A model generated the notes under the pieces. It did not search any database. It was given only the letters and a program-made list of their open reading frames with translations, and was not told the DNA's origin. The position numbers were made by a program, and so were the translations under genes. From the NCBI GenBank assembly GCA_021825025.1, contig JAKAIP010000009.1, positions 1-10,560 of the forward strand: DNA of 10,560 bases. The letters run 5' to 3'. The number at the start of each line of letters is the position of its first letter. The first letter of the stretch is position 1. This stretch comes from a bacterium (GTDB taxonomy: Bacteria; Patescibacteria; Paceibacteria; UBA9973; SBAW01). Positions 1-7,652 of this stretch are shown here, piece after piece.

Positions 1-1333
1 TGCCGCCATAGGTGTTTTCGGCCACATGCTTCTTTTGGCTTTCCATGATGGTAATAATCGGATGCGGAGTATCAGGATTAATTTCTGTTGTATGTGCATC
101 AGAAAGACCGAGTATATGACGCGCATATTCAATCACTGCTAATTGCATGCCGTAACAGAGACCGAAGTACGGAATATGATGCGTGCGCACATACTCAATC
201 ACCTTAATTTTTCCTTCTACTCCCGTTTCACCGAATCCCCCAGGAATAAGCACGCCGTCGTACTTGTCGAGCTCAGTAAGCGGCACTTTTCCTGATTCAA
301 AATCCTGAGATGCAAGATAGGTCATGCGCAGTTTTCGATGGTGGTGATATGCCGCATGCTTGAGCGCTTCGAGCACCGAGATATAGACATCTGAAAGCAC
401 GAATTCTCCTGAGTTGAAATATTTTCCTACCACCGCAATCTCCACGACATCGGGACTATGCGATTGTTTGACGAACGCTTCCCAATCAGCCAAATCACTC
501 TCTCGCTGCGGCAGTCCGAGTACGTCGCATAAAATATTTCCCAAATTATCCCGCTCGTAGTTGATCGGCACATCATAAATGCTTTCTACGTCAGGCGCAG
601 AAATCACCCGCTCAGGAAGAATATTGCAAAATACCGCGATCTTTTCTTTTCGTTTCTGATCAATCGGCATGACCGCGCGTGCAAGAATCACATCCGCCTG
701 CAGTCCCACGCTATTGAGCGACCGGGCCGCATACTGCGTCGGCTTTGTCTTCATTTCGCCAATGTTGTTCGGGATGGGCACATAGGAGACCATGACGACA
801 GCAACATCTCGCGGATACTTCTGTTTGAGCATGCGCGCTGCTTCCAAAAAGATGATGTTCTGATATTCCCCGATCGTCCCTCCTATCTCAATAAGCGTGA
901 CATCCGCATCCGCATGCTCCTGTACTGCATGGATGCGGCGGATCACTTCGCGTGGAATATCCGGCACGACTTCGACATTTTTCCCTTTATATTCCAGATT
1001 GCGTTCGCGACGGATCACTTCCAGATACACCCGTCCGGTCGTCATGTAGTTAATCTCCGGAAGCGTTACATCGAGAAACCGTTCATAGTTGCCCATATCC
1101 TGGTCGGTTTCATATCCATCATTAAGTACAAACACTTCTCCGTGTTCGGTCGGGTTCATGGTGCCCGCATCCACGTTGATATACGGATCTATTTTGATCG
1201 CGGTGGTTCTAAACCCTTTCGATTTGAGAATCCGCCCGATTGCCGATACCGCGACTCCTTTTCCAATGCCGGACATGACGCCGCCGACCACAAAAATATA
1301 TTTTGGTGGCGTGTCTCGTTGTGTGCTGGACAT
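1..1333 (-). CDS. pyrG: CTP synthase, C-terminus cut by window edge
   Basis: CTP synthase makes CTP from UTP, ATP and glutamine in the cytosol. About 444 codons are visible from the ATG at 1333, and the frame is open to the window edge. The N-terminal synthetase domain has a P-loop GGVMSGIGKG (residues 17-26), the substrate stretch KIDPYINVDAGTMNP and the following HGEVFVLNDGYETD. The C-terminal class I glutaminase domain has PGGFGETGVEGK and the nucleophile Cys393 in FGLCYGMQ; the visible part ends in ENTYGG, just where the family's GGTMRLG stretch would follow. Roughly the last 90-100 residues lie outside. The usual P-loop is GGVVSSLGKG and the usual nucleophile motif is GICLGMQ, so this is a divergent, probably CPR-type, version. 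It starts 6 bp after the ftsX stop, with no Shine-Dalgarno, as the last visible gene of the rarA-prfB-ftsE-ftsX-pyrG unit. The family assignment is very secure. Confidence 0.96.
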   Translation of the reverse strand, partial: MSSTQRDTPPKYIFVVGGVMSGIGKGVAVSAIGRILKSKGFRTTAIKIDPYINVDAGTMNPTEHGEVFVLNDGYETDQDMGNYERFLDVTLPEINYMTTGRVYLEVIRRERNLEYKGKNVEVVPDIPREVIRRIHAVQEHADADVTLIEIGGTIGEYQNIIFLEAARMLKQKYPRDVAVVMVSYVPIPNNIGEMKTKPTQYAARSLNSVGLQADVILARAVMPIDQKRKEKIAVFCNILPERVISAPDVESIYDVPINYERDNLGNILCDVLGLPQRESDLADWEAFVKQSHSPDVVEIAVVGKYFNSGEFVLSDVYISVLEALKHAAYHHHRKLRMTYLASQDFESGKVPLTELDKYDGVLIPGGFGETGVEGKIKVIEYVRTHHIPYFGLCYGMQLAVIEYARHILGLSDAHTTEINPDTPHPIITIMESQKKHVAENTYGG

Positions 1334-1339
1334 ACGATA

Positions 1340-2275
1340 TTAGATCTTAAGATAGCGGCGCACTGCCAAATAGCTGGCCACTGCACCAAGCACCATGCCG
1401 GTGCCGATAATACCAATAAAGAAGAAGAGGAAGTTGGAAAGATAGTACGTAAAGATATTCACTCCGCCAAAGAAATTCTGCGTCGCATTGCCGAGCCAGT
1501 ACGTAAGCGGATAGAAAATGAGGAGCGTAAGTACGCCCGAGATGAGTCCGTAGAGCATACCTTCCACCAAAAACGGTGCACGGATGTAGGCTTGCCCTGC
1601 ACCTACCAGACGCATGACCGCAATTTCTTCACGAGAAGAGTAAATCGCCAATCGCAGCGTATTGAAACAAATCGCAATACTGGTGAGCGCAAGAATAGTA
1701 ATGATGACGAATCCAAGCCGCTGCGCCGCATTCGTAATTTCTTGGAGACGCGTGAGCGCCTGCTGATGCGCGGCATCGAAGTAATCGATCTTGTCGATGA
1801 TAGAAGTCTGTCCCGGTTGTACATTCTGCTGTTGCTGTTGCAGGAACTGTGCTATCGCATTGTATTGAGAAATATCTTTTGCCTTGATGGTAAGCACCGC
1901 TCCCAGCGGATTGCCACCGAGCTCATCGAGCGCTTGGAGTGTCAATTGATCATTCTGATGACGCTGCCGGAATTGTGCGAGCTCATCGTCTTGTGATGTG
2001 TACTCTACAGAAGCGACTTCAGGAAGCGCTTGGATCGTTGTTTGCAGCTGTGTGATTTGGTCCGTCGGCGTATTAGGAACCAGATAGACACTCATATCAG
2101 CCTGATTGCGCAGCTGGGCAAGCGTCGTATTGAGAATGACACCGGTAAATACCGTCATCCCTAATATAAAAAGGGTGATGGTCATGACCAGCACAGAAGC
2201 GAACGAAACGAATCCGTTGCGCCAAAAATCAAGAAACCCCGTCCGAAAAATACGTCGTATCGTGACCCACTCCAT
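1340..2275 (-). CDS. ftsX: Cell-division ABC transporter permease FtsX
   Basis: FtsX is the membrane half of the FtsEX complex, which sits at the division septum and transmits FtsE ATPase activity to peptidoglycan hydrolases outside the cell. The 311-residue protein has the family layout: a short cytoplasmic N-terminus, TM1 at about 22-45, a large extracytoplasmic domain at about 48-185, then three TM segments at about 187-207, 233-258 and 278-303. The conserved stretch EEIAVMRLVGAG (217-227) followed by the IRAPFLVEGMLYGLISG loop is diagnostic of FtsX. The extracytoplasmic domain is glutamine-rich and contains a QQQQQ run at 146-150, probably a flexible linker. The ATG lies 2 bp after the ftsE stop and pyrG follows 6 bp downstream, so translation is probably coupled. 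No well-spaced Shine-Dalgarno is visible; a GGGAGGGGAG stretch lies too far upstream. Confidence 0.95.
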   Translation of the reverse strand: MEWVTIRRIFRTGFLDFWRNGFVSFASVLVMTITLFILGMTVFTGVILNTTLAQLRNQADMSVYLVPNTPTDQITQLQTTIQALPEVASVEYTSQDDELAQFRQRHQNDQLTLQALDELGGNPLGAVLTIKAKDISQYNAIAQFLQQQQQNVQPGQTSIIDKIDYFDAAHQQALTRLQEITNAAQRLGFVIITILALTSIAICFNTLRLAIYSSREEIAVMRLVGAGQAYIRAPFLVEGMLYGLISGVLTLLIFYPLTYWLGNATQNFFGGVNIFTYYLSNFLFFFIGIIGTGMVLGAVASYLAVRRYLKI

Positions 2276-2277
2276 AT

Positions 2278-2964
2278 TTATAGTATATATCTCCCCTCCC
2301 GATCATCGCGAATAATCTTTCCTCGATCCATGGTAATGACCCGCTTTTTAAGCGAATCAATCACTCCTTTATTATGTGTCGTCAGGATGACGGTCGTGCC
2401 GAGATCATTGATTTTCTTGAGAATCTGCACAATTTCAAAGGTATTTACCGGATCGAGGTTGCCTGTCGGCTCATCCGCCACCACCACATCAGGCTGATTG
2501 ACGATCGCCCGAGCAATGGCAAGGCGTTGCTGCTCGCCGCCGGAGAGCTCGTCCGGGAAATTGTTCAATTTGTCCCCCAAATCGACCAATTCAAGCACAT
2601 GCGGCACGTCAGAGCGGATTTCATCCTCCGGCCGGCCGGCCGCTTCCATCGCAAACGCCACGTTCTCATACGACGTCTTGGTAGGCAGTAGCTTGAAATC
2701 TTGAAATACCGTGCCTATTTTGCGACGCAAGGTGTTGATGCGACTCATAGGCACTTCGTGCACATTCACCGATTCAAAAAAGACCGAACCGTTGCTGGGT
2801 CGTTCTTCCGCAAGCAGCAATTTGATAAGTGTTGTTTTGCCGGCACCGGAGTGTCCGACAATGGAGACGAATTCGCCCGGTTCAATGGAGAAGCTGATAT
2901 CATCAAGCGCTACAGAATCATCAGCATATATTTTACTGACACGATCGTAATAGATCACAACCAT
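2278..2964 (-). CDS. ftsE: Cell-division ATP-binding protein FtsE
   Basis: FtsE is the cytoplasmic ATPase that pairs with FtsX in the following gene. At 228 residues it has normal family length. The ABC motifs are complete: Walker A GHSGAGKTT (37-45), Q-loop Gln88 in VFQDFKLL, signature LSGGEQ (140-145), Walker B VVVADEPTG with Glu165, and H-loop His197 in TTHN. The PTKTSYENVAFA stretch after the Q-loop is typical of FtsE rather than of other ABC ATPases. It is separated from prfB by 42 bp, the largest gap between protein genes in this unit, and from ftsX by 2 bp. The prfB-ftsE-ftsX order is common in many bacteria. A GC-rich CCGGCC repeat at 2628-2642 codes for the Ala-Ala-Gly-Arg-Pro linker and seems incidental. 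Confidence 0.96.
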   Translation of the reverse strand: MVVIYYDRVSKIYADDSVALDDISFSIEPGEFVSIVGHSGAGKTTLIKLLLAEERPSNGSVFFESVNVHEVPMSRINTLRRKIGTVFQDFKLLPTKTSYENVAFAMEAAGRPEDEIRSDVPHVLELVDLGDKLNNFPDELSGGEQQRLAIARAIVNQPDVVVADEPTGNLDPVNTFEIVQILKKINDLGTTVILTTHNKGVIDSLKKRVITMDRGKIIRDDREGRYIL

Positions 2965-3006
2965 TCCATGATACCGCCAATCGTCCGAGATGCAAAAATG
3001 AATATT

Positions 3007-3876
3007 TTACGTATGTACTGCAGGTAAAAAGGGTTCCAAATTACCCTCAAGCACGCCTTCCGCATCATGCACCTCTATGTTCGTACGATGATCTTTTACT
3101 AATTTATACGGATGCAGCACATAGGAGCGGATCTGATTCCCCCACTCTATCTTTCCCGATGCAACAGAAAGATCGGCGATGGTTTCTTTCCGTTCCACTT
3201 CCAACTGTCGCAGTAGTTTTGCTTTGACGATAGCGACTGCTTTTTCTTTGTTCGCATTCTGCGATCGTTCTCCATCAACATGCGCTGAGATACCGGTTGG
3301 TATATGCACGACGCGCACTGCAGTCTCTCGTTTGTTGACGTTCTGTCCGCCCGGTCCTCCCGAACGCGCGAAGCTCACCTCAAGATCATTTTCCGGAATC
3401 ATTACTGAACTGATGTTGGGCAATACCGGCAGCACTTCCACTAATACAAATGATGTCTGTCGTTTCTTTGATGCATTAAACGGAGAGATGCGCACCAGTC
3501 GGTGCACACCATATTCTTCCTTGAGTGTTCCATACACCTGCTTGCCTTGCACTTCAAACGAAAGATTACGATACCCACCGTGATCATTCTCATTTGCATG
3601 CAAGAGATGGAGCAGCCATCCGCGCTTCTGAATAAATTTGCCGTACATTGAAAACAGCATGCGTGCGAAATCCTCCGCATCATCTCCGCCGGCTCCTGCA
3701 ACGATTGAAATGACTGCGCCGCCATGATCATACCCCTCCCCTCCTGCAAGCGAGGCCTTGAGCTCTTGCAGTTCCCGTATCGCGGACTGCGCACGCACTT
3801 TATCATTCCAAAAGTCAGGTGCCATCATAGCGGCTTCCAATTCCTGTATACGCTGTTCTTTTTCTTCTGATGCCAT
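3007..3876 (-). CDS. prfB: Peptide chain release factor 2, short form
   Basis: RF2 recognises UAA and UGA stop codons on the ribosome and triggers hydrolysis of the finished peptide. The RF2-specific anticodon-like tripeptide SPF is at 131-133 and the catalytic GGQ at 176-178 in [17 protein letters not shown]; domain 3 hallmarks such as [20 protein letters not shown] follow. At 289 residues it is much shorter than the 365 of E. coli. The missing parts are about 24 residues at the N-terminus and about 50 residues of helical domain 1: PDFWND (20-25) is only about 40 residues from VAGAGG, against about 90 in E. coli. The +1 programmed-frameshift segment found near codon 26 in many prfB genes is absent, because the gene begins 3 bp after the rarA stop, in the same frame. 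In the decoding loop KKRQTSF, a Gln replaces the His of the usual RRHTSF. No Shine-Dalgarno is visible. Confidence 0.93.
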   Translation of the reverse strand: MASEEKEQRIQELEAAMMAPDFWNDKVRAQSAIRELQELKASLAGGEGYDHGGAVISIVAGAGGDDAEDFARMLFSMYGKFIQKRGWLLHLLHANENDHGGYRNLSFEVQGKQVYGTLKEEYGVHRLVRISPFNASKKRQTSFVLVEVLPVLPNISSVMIPENDLEVSFARSGGPGGQNVNKRETAVRVVHIPTGISAHVDGERSQNANKEKAVAIVKAKLLRQLEVERKETIADLSVASGKIEWGNQIRSYVLHPYKLVKDHRTNIEVHDAEGVLEGNLEPFLPAVHT

Positions 3877-3879
3877 AGG

Positions 3880-5016
3880 TTACGATAAATACTTTTTACC
3901 CTTTAGTTTATCGGGTAAATAGCTCTTTGTATCATACTTCTTATATCCTTTGTGATAACCCAGTTCTTTCAGTAGGGCGGTTGGTGCATTGCGAATATTG
4001 AGCGGTATGGGAAGCATACCAAACTGCTTCACATCATCGATTGCAGCAAAAATGGCATCGTATGCACGGCGGTCTTTCTTGCATTGCGATAAGTATGCAG
4101 TGCCGTGTCCCAGTATAATCGTCGCTTCCGGATAGCCAATTTTTTCCACTGCATCAAAAACAGCGTTGGCAACCACGAGTGCTGTTGGTTGTGCAAGACC
4201 AATGTCTTCACTTGCAAAGATGACCATGCGACGCGCGATAAAGAGCGGATCTTCTCCCATTTCAATCATACGCGCAAGATAGTAGAGCGCTGCATCCGGT
4301 TGACTCGCGCGCATCGATTTAATGAATGCACTGATCGTGTTGTAATGCTCTTCTCCTTTTTTATCGTATCGCACGTATGGAGATTGCAGCGTTTCCTGGA
4401 GCGTATCTACGGTGATCGTGCCATACAGCTTTTTTGTATTTTCCAGCACCGTGATTGCTTGTCGCGCATCTCCTTGCGACATGCGCACCAGCCAGTCGAT
4501 CGCTTCGCGAGAAAGTTTCCACTTCGTGCGTGCAATGATCGTGCGCATCTCCTCATCGCCGAGCGGCTCCAGTGTGAACACGCGACAGCGAGAAAGTAAT
4601 GCACCAATCACTTCAAATGAAGGATTCTCGGTAGTCGCGCCAATGAGCGTTAGCGCACCGCTCTCAACAAACGGAAGAAGATAATCTTGTTGCGCTTTAT
4701 TGAAACGATGGATTTCATCGAGAAACAGTACTTTTGGTTTTCCAAGCGGTAGTGTGCCGTGCGCGCCTACAATATTTTTAATGTCTTGTTTTCCTGCATC
4801 CACCGCAGAGAGCTCGTACCACTGTGCGTCCAACGCTCGCGCATAGATACGGGCAAGCGTTGTCTTACCACTTCCCGGCGGACCCCATAATATAAAAGAG
4901 AACAGATGTTTTTTCTCTATTGCTTCACGCAACGGTTTCCCCTTCCCCATTAGATGGGTTTGGCCTACAAATTCTTCAAGCGTCGTGGGACGCAGCTGTG
5001 CAGCAAGCGGCTCCAT
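3880..5016 (-). CDS. rarA: Replication-associated recombination protein A (AAA+ ATPase)
   Basis: RarA (MgsA in E. coli) is a clamp-loader-like AAA+ ATPase acting at stalled or damaged replication forks. The 378-residue protein has Walker A GPPGSGKT (45-52), Walker B LFLDEIHRF (97-105), sensor 1 GATTEN (126-131), an arginine-finger candidate Arg143 in LLSRC, and sensor 2 GDAR (182-185). The C-terminal half carries the RarA-specific HYNTISAFIKSMRASQPDAA and the GEDPLFIARRMVIFASEDIGLA stretch (255 onward), which separates it from RuvB and DnaX. E. coli RarA has about 447 residues; this copy has shorter loops but lacks no motif. Homology begins almost at residue 1, and upstream in frame there is a TAG inside the tRNA with no start codon between, so the ATG at 5016 is well supported. 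That ATG shares its A with the CCA tail of the upstream tRNA. No Shine-Dalgarno precedes it. Confidence 0.95.
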   Translation of the reverse strand: MEPLAAQLRPTTLEEFVGQTHLMGKGKPLREAIEKKHLFSFILWGPPGSGKTTLARIYARALDAQWYELSAVDAGKQDIKNIVGAHGTLPLGKPKVLFLDEIHRFNKAQQDYLLPFVESGALTLIGATTENPSFEVIGALLSRCRVFTLEPLGDEEMRTIIARTKWKLSREAIDWLVRMSQGDARQAITVLENTKKLYGTITVDTLQETLQSPYVRYDKKGEEHYNTISAFIKSMRASQPDAALYYLARMIEMGEDPLFIARRMVIFASEDIGLAQPTALVVANAVFDAVEKIGYPEATIILGHGTAYLSQCKKDRRAYDAIFAAIDDVKQFGMLPIPLNIRNAPTALLKELGYHKGYKKYDTKSYLPDKLKGKKYLS

Positions 5017-5091
5017 GGAGCCAGAGGGCGGGATTGAACCGCCGACCTACGCGTTACGAGTGCGTTGCTCTACCAACTGAGCTACTCTGGC
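5016..5091 (-). tRNA. tRNA-Thr (anticodon CGT) with encoded CCA
   Basis: The reverse complement folds as a cloverleaf. The acceptor stem is GCCAGAG/CTCTGGC, the D arm GCTC...GAGC, the anticodon loop CTCGTAA giving CGT (reads ACG, Thr), and the T arm GGCGG TTCAATC CCGCC. The body spans 5091-5019 with discriminator T. The next three bases, 5018-5016, read CCA, so the mature 3' end is encoded; its A is the first base of the rarA ATG. The anticodon stem has an A-C mismatch at its loop-closing pair (31-39). It follows tRNA-Thr(GGT) by 19 bp and probably shares its promoter. Confidence 0.95.
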
Positions 5092-5110
5092 ATACCGATC
5101 ATAAATCGGG

Positions 5111-5183
5111 AGCCGATGGTCGGGATTGAACCGACGACCTACTCCTTACCATGGAGTTGCTCTACCAACTGAGCTACATCGGC
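5111..5183 (-). tRNA. tRNA-Thr (anticodon GGT)
   Basis: The reverse complement gives a complete cloverleaf: acceptor stem GCCGATG/CATCGGC, D arm GCTC...GAGC, a fully paired anticodon stem ACTCC/GGAGT around loop ATGGTAA (anticodon GGT, reads ACC and ACU), and T arm GTCGG TTCAATC CCGAC. The discriminator is T, as in the neighbouring Thr tRNA. The bases after it read CCC, so CCA is not encoded and must be added enzymatically. It is the first gene of the minus-strand unit, with a promoter-like site about 20 bp upstream. Confidence 0.96.
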
Positions 5184-5200
5184 GTGTCGTGAACTCCTCT

Positions 5201-5229
5201 AGAGTACCCAAAAAGTAGCTTTTACTCAA
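5201..5229 (-). promoter_or_regulatory. Promoter of the tRNA-Thr / rarA unit
   Basis: On the minus strand, TTGAGT (5229-5224) and TACTCT (5206-5201) are separated by exactly 17 bp and match a sigma-70-type -35/-10 pair. The expected start site is about 10 bp before the 5' end of tRNA-Thr(GGT), a normal leader for RNase P processing. No other good promoter was seen between here and pyrG, so it may drive the whole tRNA-rarA-prfB-ftsE-ftsX-pyrG string. The site is judged by eye only. Confidence 0.5.
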
Positions 5230-5322
5230 TCGGTGCCCTGGACAAGGTATAAAAAGTATTTCTAAGGCATTTGCGCACAGGCAATTTTATAAAAAATCCT
5301 ATGCGAGTCCCCTCCCACTTCG

Positions 5323-5328
5323 TATAAT
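5323..5328 (+). promoter_or_regulatory. -10 box of nrdJ
   Basis: A perfect TATAAT lies 37 bp before the nrdJ ATG, which predicts a leader of about 30 nt. No convincing -35 is found 16-18 bp upstream. The leader is too short for a cobalamin riboswitch, and no NrdR-box pair was recognised. The nrdJ ATG has no Shine-Dalgarno; it is preceded by an AT-rich stretch, TTAATATTTATAT. Confidence 0.5.
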
Positions 5329-5364
5329 GGGTAATACTTCATTAGTAGCAGTTAATATTTATAT

Positions 5365-7650
5365 ATGCCTCGATCAAAAGCAGCAGCTCCGCTCACCATT
5401 ATTAAGCGCAACGGTTCTATTGTTCCGTTTCAAATGAAAAAAATTGCCATCGCTGCAGAAAAAGCGATGCGCGCAGCAGAAGAATTTCGCGCTGGTGCTC
5501 CGGAGAAGATTGCAGAGGCCGTGTTCAAAAAAATTGAAGCACAAATTGGAGCTGGAACGCTTGCTCGTCCCACCGTTGAAATGGTGCAGGATATAGTGGA
5601 ACACGAACTCATGGTCCAAAAGTTCACTTCGACCGCGAAGGCATATATTTTATATCGCGCTGAGCATGCTGAACTACGCAAAGAACAAGAAGATGTATCA
5701 CCAGAAATTCAACAGCTCGTTGCAGACAGTAAAAAATATTTTCCTAATCAACTCTCCGAGTATGTCTTTTACAGTTCATATGCTCGCTGGCTTGATGATA
5801 AAGGACGACGAGAAACATGGATAGAGACAATTGACCGCTACATTGCGTTCATGAAAGAAAATTTGGGAGCGAAGCTTAAAAAATCTGAATACGAAGAAAT
5901 TCGCGAGTACATGCTCAACATGAAAGCACTCGGTTCCATGCGATTGCTCTGGAGCGCAGGTGAAGCCGCACGCAAAACGAATGTGTGCGTATATAACTGT
6001 GCATACATCGCACCAACCTGCTGGAAAGATTTTGCAGAAATTATGTATGTGTCGATGTGCGGCACTGGCGTTGGATTCTCTGTTGAACGACAGACTATTG
6101 AAAACCTTCCCATGATCAAACGGCAAGGTGGAAAAAAACTTCCTGCGTTTGTAGTGGGAGACAGTAAGGAAGGGTGGTGCGATGCATTAGTCCACGGCAT
6201 GGAAACATGGGCATCAGGAAGCGATGTGGCATTTGATTACAGTCAGGTTCGTCCTCGTGGTGCGCGCCTCATCACCATGGGTGGCCGCGCCTCTGGACCA
6301 GACCCGCTGCGTAACCTTCTTGAGTTCACCCGTGAACGCATGCTTGCCCGACAAGGAAGACACCTTACTCCGCTTGATGCTCATGACATTATCTGCAAGA
6401 TAGGCGATATCGTCGTTGCCGGCGGTGTGCGCCGAAGTGCTCTCATTTCCCTCTCTGATTTGGATGATGTGGAAATGCGAGAAGCGAAGAATGGTCAATT
6501 TTGGCTGAACAATCCACAACGCTCCATGGCCAACAATTCCGCGGTATATAACGAGAAACCGCGCATGGAGCAATTTCTCGACGAGTGGTTTAACCTGGCA
6601 AAAAGCGGCTCTGGAGAACGAGGAATCTTCAATCGTGGCAGTTTGAAAAAACAGCTTCCTACCCGGCGATGGAAAGTATTTGAGAAAGGCTATTGGACCA
6701 GCGGTCTCAATCCATGCGGCGAAATTGTGCTGCAGTCAAAACAATTCTGTAATCTCAGCGAAGTGGTCGCCCGACCTGAAGATACTGAGGAAACGTTGAT
6801 GGAGAAAGTGCGCATTGCCACCATCCTTGGTACCTATCAAGCATCACTTACTAATTTCCGCTATCTCTCTGCTGATTGGAAAAAGAATTGCGAACAAGAA
6901 GCATTGCTTGGCGTATCTATTACCGGTCAGTGGGATAACAAGATTGTGCGGGATTCGCAAGTACTGCGCAAACTGAAAGAAGTGGCTATTGAGACTAATC
7001 GCAAGTATGCAAAACGATTCGGCATCAATCCTTCCACCGCTATCACGTGTGTAAAGCCATCAGGAAATGGTTCTCAACTCTTCAACTGTGCGTCCGGTAT
7101 GCATCCGCGACATGCACGCTACTATATCCGCCGCATTCGTATCGAAGGCCACAACCCGCTTTTGAAGATGCTTATGGATGAAGGAGTGCCGTGCGTTCCT
7201 GAAGTAGGACAAACGAAAGAGAATGCGACCACGTGGGTGATTGAATTTCCTGTCCAGGCTCCTGCAAAAGCAGTGGTGAAGGATGATATTACTGCAGAGC
7301 TGCAGCTGGAGCATTGGAAGACGCTCAAAGAAAATTATACGGAACACAACCCTTCTTGCACGATTTCTGTTGGAGAAGATGAATGGCTCTCCGTCGGCAA
7401 CTGGGTTTACAAGAATTGGGATATTATTGGCGGTCTTTCCTTCCTTCCGCGCAGCGAACATGTATACCAACTCGCCCCATATGAAGAAATTACCCAAGAT
7501 CGATACATGGAACTTGCTGCACACTTCCCCACGCTCGACTTCTCAAAGTTGGTGCTCTATGAAACCAGTGATCGTACTACCGGTTCAAAGGAATATGCAT
7601 GTGTTGCTGGCAGCTGTGAAATAGATATTCCCGCTCCAATAAGTAAATAA
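5365..7650 (+). CDS. nrdJ: Adenosylcobalamin-dependent ribonucleotide reductase (class II), ATP-cone fused
   Basis: This enzyme reduces ribonucleotides to deoxyribonucleotides for DNA synthesis, using adenosylcobalamin to generate the thiyl radical, so it works with or without oxygen. The 761-residue protein begins with an ATP-cone regulatory domain (about 11-104, starting IIKRNGSIVPFQMKK). The catalytic barrel contains MCGTGVGFSVER (231-242), the finger loop NPCGEI (449-454) with radical Cys451 and Glu453, and FCNLSE with Cys462, which probably forms the redox pair with Cys212 in NCAY. The C-terminal tail has the re-reducing pair Cys746/Cys751 in CVAGSC. The pattern resembles the monomeric RTPR-type enzymes (Lactobacillus leichmannii family), but with an added ATP cone. 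Substrate level (NTP rather than NDP) is inferred from that resemblance. It converges on a cobalamin adenosyltransferase gene, which would supply its cofactor. Confidence 0.93.
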   Translation: MPRSKAAAPLTIIKRNGSIVPFQMKKIAIAAEKAMRAAEEFRAGAPEKIAEAVFKKIEAQIGAGTLARPTVEMVQDIVEHELMVQKFTSTAKAYILYRAEHAELRKEQEDVSPEIQQLVADSKKYFPNQLSEYVFYSSYARWLDDKGRRETWIETIDRYIAFMKENLGAKLKKSEYEEIREYMLNMKALGSMRLLWSAGEAARKTNVCVYNCAYIAPTCWKDFAEIMYVSMCGTGVGFSVERQTIENLPMIKRQGGKKLPAFVVGDSKEGWCDALVHGMETWASGSDVAFDYSQVRPRGARLITMGGRASGPDPLRNLLEFTRERMLARQGRHLTPLDAHDIICKIGDIVVAGGVRRSALISLSDLDDVEMREAKNGQFWLNNPQRSMANNSAVYNEKPRMEQFLDEWFNLAKSGSGERGIFNRGSLKKQLPTRRWKVFEKGYWTSGLNPCGEIVLQSKQFCNLSEVVARPEDTEETLMEKVRIATILGTYQASLTNFRYLSADWKKNCEQEALLGVSITGQWDNKIVRDSQVLRKLKEVAIETNRKYAKRFGINPSTAITCVKPSGNGSQLFNCASGMHPRHARYYIRRIRIEGHNPLLKMLMDEGVPCVPEVGQTKENATTWVIEFPVQAPAKAVVKDDITAELQLEHWKTLKENYTEHNPSCTISVGEDEWLSVGNWVYKNWDIIGGLSFLPRSEHVYQLAPYEEITQDRYMELAAHFPTLDFSKLVLYETSDRTTGSKEYACVAGSCEIDIPAPISK

Positions 7651-7652
7651 TT

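Noticed and set aside
914..1996. A 360-codon plus-strand open frame opposite pyrG and ftsX
   Set aside because: It lies antisense to two secure genes, its translation has no recognisable motif, and it crosses their boundary; it is a shadow frame.
2628..2642. CCGGCC repeat in ftsE
   Set aside because: It encodes the expected Ala/Gly/Arg/Pro-rich linker of FtsE and is too short to be a mobile or regulatory repeat.
3007..3876. prfB as a pseudogene or as an ArfB/PrfH rescue factor because of its short length
   Set aside because: The SPF decoding tripeptide, GGQ and domain 3 are complete and in frame, and the shortening is confined to domain 1.
5016..5183. tRNA genes as an integration site for a mobile element
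   Set aside because: No integrase, direct repeat of a tRNA end, or change in gene character is visible on either side.
5184..5364. Possible cobalamin riboswitch or NrdR operator before nrdJ
   Set aside because: With the TATAAT at 5323 the leader is only about 30 nt, no B12-box-like sequence was seen, and no paired NrdR boxes were recognised.
5776..6573. Several minus-strand open frames inside nrdJ
   Set aside because: They are antisense to a complete, motif-rich reductase and their translations are Cys/His/Phe-rich without domain features.
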